Source of the DNA: Pseudomonadota bacterium
GTDB taxonomy: Bacteria; Pseudomonadota; Gammaproteobacteria; Burkholderiales; SG8-39
Length of the DNA: 6,818 nucleotides
Direction of reading: 5' to 3'
NCBI GenBank assembly: GCA_021847125.1
Contig: JAJZUK010000059.1
Coordinates: forward strand, 1-6,818
Shown here: in pieces, positions 5,699 through 6,818 of the stretch
Position numbering within the stretch: position 1 is the stretch's first letter
Layout of the letters: every line of letters begins with the position of its first letter
Translations under genes and position numbers: made by a program
Notes under the pieces: model-generated
Databases searched by the model: none
Told to the model about the DNA's origin: nothing
The model's input: only the letters and a program-made list of their open reading frames with translations

Positions 5699-6460
5699 CT
5701 AACCCGCCGCGAGCCCGTCGTCGGCGGTGATCACCGCGCCATTGATGAAATTGGACTGATCCGAGGCGAGCAGCAGCACCAGACCGTCCAGGTCCTCGGG
5801 CTGGCCCACGCGCCGGCGCGGCAGCATGTTCACCAGTTTCTTGCCGCCTTCGGTTTCCCAGTAGGCGTGGTTGATTCCGGTTTCGATATAGCCGGGGCAA
5901 ATCGCGTTGACGTTGATGTGGTAGCGCCCCCACTCGTTGGCCAGCGCTTTCGTCATCTGGATTACCGCGGCCTTGGACATGCAATAGGTCGATAGCTGCG
6001 CCAGCACGCGCAGTCCCGCGACCGAGGCGATGTTGATGATGCGTCCGGGGCATTTGCGCGCGATCATGCTGCGCCCTACGGCCTGGGCGACAAAAAACGC
6101 CCCTTTGCAGTTGGTGTCCGTGACGTAGTCGTAGTCCGCTTCCTCGACCTCGGTCGCGCGCTGCTGCTTGCTCACCCCCGAATTGTTGAGCAGGATGTCG
6201 ATGCCGCCCAGCGCGGACTCGGCGGCGGCCACGGCGCCGCGCACGCTCGCGACGTCGGTCACGTCCATTTTCACGACCCAGGCCCTGCCACCGGCTTCCT
6301 CGATCTCGCGCTTGAGCTGCTCCAGCTTGTCGCTGCTGCGCGCCGCCAGGGCGACACCGGCTCCGGCTGCGGCGAGAACCTGGGCGAAGCGCCAGCCGAG
6401 GCCGCTCGAAGCGCCGGTGACCAGCGCGGTCTTGCCGTCCAGCCGTATGCCTTGCTGCAT
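5699..6460 (-). CDS. SDR family oxidoreductase, probably NADP-dependent
   Basis: This complete 253-residue classical short-chain dehydrogenase has the length of FabG-like and gluconate-dehydrogenase-like members. TGASSGLG is at residues 15-22 and NNSG at 92-95. The active site is N117, S146, Y159 and K163, with the standard Ser-Tyr gap of 13. CPGYIETGI at 188-196 follows the catalytic lysine, as usual. Arg41 right after strand beta-2 suggests NADP(H), in contrast to the first SDR of the window with Asp38. The substrate cannot be told; a 3-oxoacyl or other keto/hydroxy intermediate is plausible given the neighbours. The ATG at 6460 is preceded by AAAGGA at suitable distance. The gene converges on the TPR gene with three bases between their stops and diverges from the carboxyltransferase gene about 115 bases away, so the two may share control from one intergenic region. 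Confidence 0.93.
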   Translation of the reverse strand: MQQGIRLDGKTALVTGASSGLGWRFAQVLAAAGAGVALAARSSDKLEQLKREIEEAGGRAWVVKMDVTDVASVRGAVAAAESALGGIDILLNNSGVSKQQRATEVEEADYDYVTDTNCKGAFFVAQAVGRSMIARKCPGRIINIASVAGLRVLAQLSTYCMSKAAVIQMTKALANEWGRYHINVNAICPGYIETGINHAYWETEGGKKLVNMLPRRRVGQPEDLDGLVLLLASDQSNFINGAVITADDGLAAG

Positions 6461-6564
6461 GTGCTTTCCTTTCTGCTATGAGGATGAATAATTCCCGCGC
6501 CACGGTAGCGCGTTCTTGCGGCGACGGCAAGCTGGTAGACTTGCGTCGAACACATCACCCATGC

Positions 6565-6570
6565 GAGAGG
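6565..6570 (+). promoter_or_regulatory. Ribosome binding site selecting the GTG start of the carboxyltransferase
   Basis: AGAGGA lies five bases before GTG at 6576. The alternative in-frame ATG at 6561 has no Shine-Dalgarno sequence in front of it and overlaps this region, so the GTG is the better start. Confidence 0.5.
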
Positions 6571-6575
6571 ACGGC

Positions 6576-6818
6576 GTGACCTGGCAACCGGAGATAGACG
6601 AGCTGCGCAAGCGCGAAGAGCTGGGGCGCAGGATGGGCGGACCGGAGAAAATCCAGCGTCAGCATGCAGGCGGCAAGCTGACGGTGCGCGAGCGTGTCGC
6701 CGGCATACTCGACGCGGGTTCGTTTCACGAAATCGGTGCCATCACGGGCAAGGCGCGCTACAACGAGGCTGCGCCCGATCCGGCGGCGAGAATGATCGAG
6801 ATCGAACAGCGTCTGAAA
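6576..6818 (+). CDS. Acyl-CoA carboxylase beta-type carboxyltransferase (5' part only)
   Basis: Only the first 81 codons are present. The N-terminus, with WQPEIDELRKREELGRRMGG, EKIQRQHAGGKLTVRERV and LDAGSFHEIG, is characteristic of the biotin-dependent carboxyltransferase family of propionyl-, methylcrotonyl- and related acyl-CoA carboxylases. These move carboxyl from carboxybiotin to an acyl-CoA, and the full protein is normally about 500-540 residues. The GKLTVRER segment is the most diagnostic. The final 20 or so residues (after ARYNE) do not follow the FTPxNF-type continuation I expect, so an insertion or a divergent subgroup is possible. I see no stop in this frame up to the window edge. 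GTG at 6576 is preferred, with ATG at 6561 as alternative (five residues longer). Placement near an acyl-CoA dehydrogenase and EtfAB fits branched- or odd-chain acyl-CoA catabolism. The substrate is not determined. Confidence 0.85.
   Translation, partial: MTWQPEIDELRKREELGRRMGGPEKIQRQHAGGKLTVRERVAGILDAGSFHEIGAITGKARYNEAAPDPAARMIEIEQRLK

Noticed and set aside
5157..6530. 457-codon minus-strand frame spanning the TPR gene and the SDR
   Set aside because: It is out of frame with the real SDR, which has the complete catalytic set, and its product is Arg-rich low-complexity sequence.
1..6818. CRISPR array, tRNA, rRNA, insertion sequence or phage gene
   Set aside because: I found no regularly spaced repeats, no cloverleaf-like or rRNA-like sequence, and no transposase, integrase or phage-type protein in any frame.

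Overview
This window is a GC-rich, gene-dense stretch of a chromosome, most likely from a betaproteobacterium. The clearest taxonomic pointer is the small DUF3460-type protein, a family I associate with Betaproteobacteria. The codon use and the proteobacterial (mitochondrial-type) electron transfer flavoprotein agree with this. The order cannot be settled from sequence alone; Rhodocyclales, Nitrosomonadales or Burkholderiales are all possible. I see no mobile element, CRISPR array, tRNA or rRNA.

Layout. A short-chain dehydrogenase resembling the 3-hydroxyacyl-CoA dehydrogenase domain of MFE-2 runs leftward off the window start (1-750, minus strand). A 360-base divergent intergenic region (751-1110) follows, with a 9-bp inverted repeat and a perfect TATAAT box. 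Rightward come etfB (1111-1860) and etfA (1861-2793), which abut with no gap. A 187-base gap contains a long near-perfect 22-bp hairpin and a second TATAAT box. It leads to a 596-residue acyl-CoA dehydrogenase of the DmdC/FadE5-like class (2981-4771), the DUF3460 protein (4787-5023) and a TPR lipoprotein starting at TTG (5030-5695). A second SDR (5699-6460, minus) converges on the TPR gene with 3 bases between stop codons. It diverges from an acyl-CoA carboxylase beta-type carboxyltransferase (6576 onward, plus) that runs off the window end.

How the genes fit together. The core is an acyl-CoA oxidation module. The acyl-CoA dehydrogenase passes electrons to EtfAB, and the divergent SDR could carry out the NAD-dependent 3-hydroxyacyl-CoA step. 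The carboxyltransferase at the right end would suit propionyl-, methylcrotonyl- or related acyl-CoA carboxylation, as used in odd-chain, branched-chain or terpenoid catabolism. The real substrate cannot be read from the sequence. No ETF:quinone oxidoreductase, thiolase or enoyl-CoA hydratase lies in the window.

Nothing here is clearly a new biological system. The points most worth checking are the 22-bp hairpin after etfA, a perfect terminator-like hairpin inside the signal-peptide codons of the TPR lipoprotein, the apparent internal duplication that extends the DUF3460 protein, and the operator-like inverted repeat between the first SDR and etfB.
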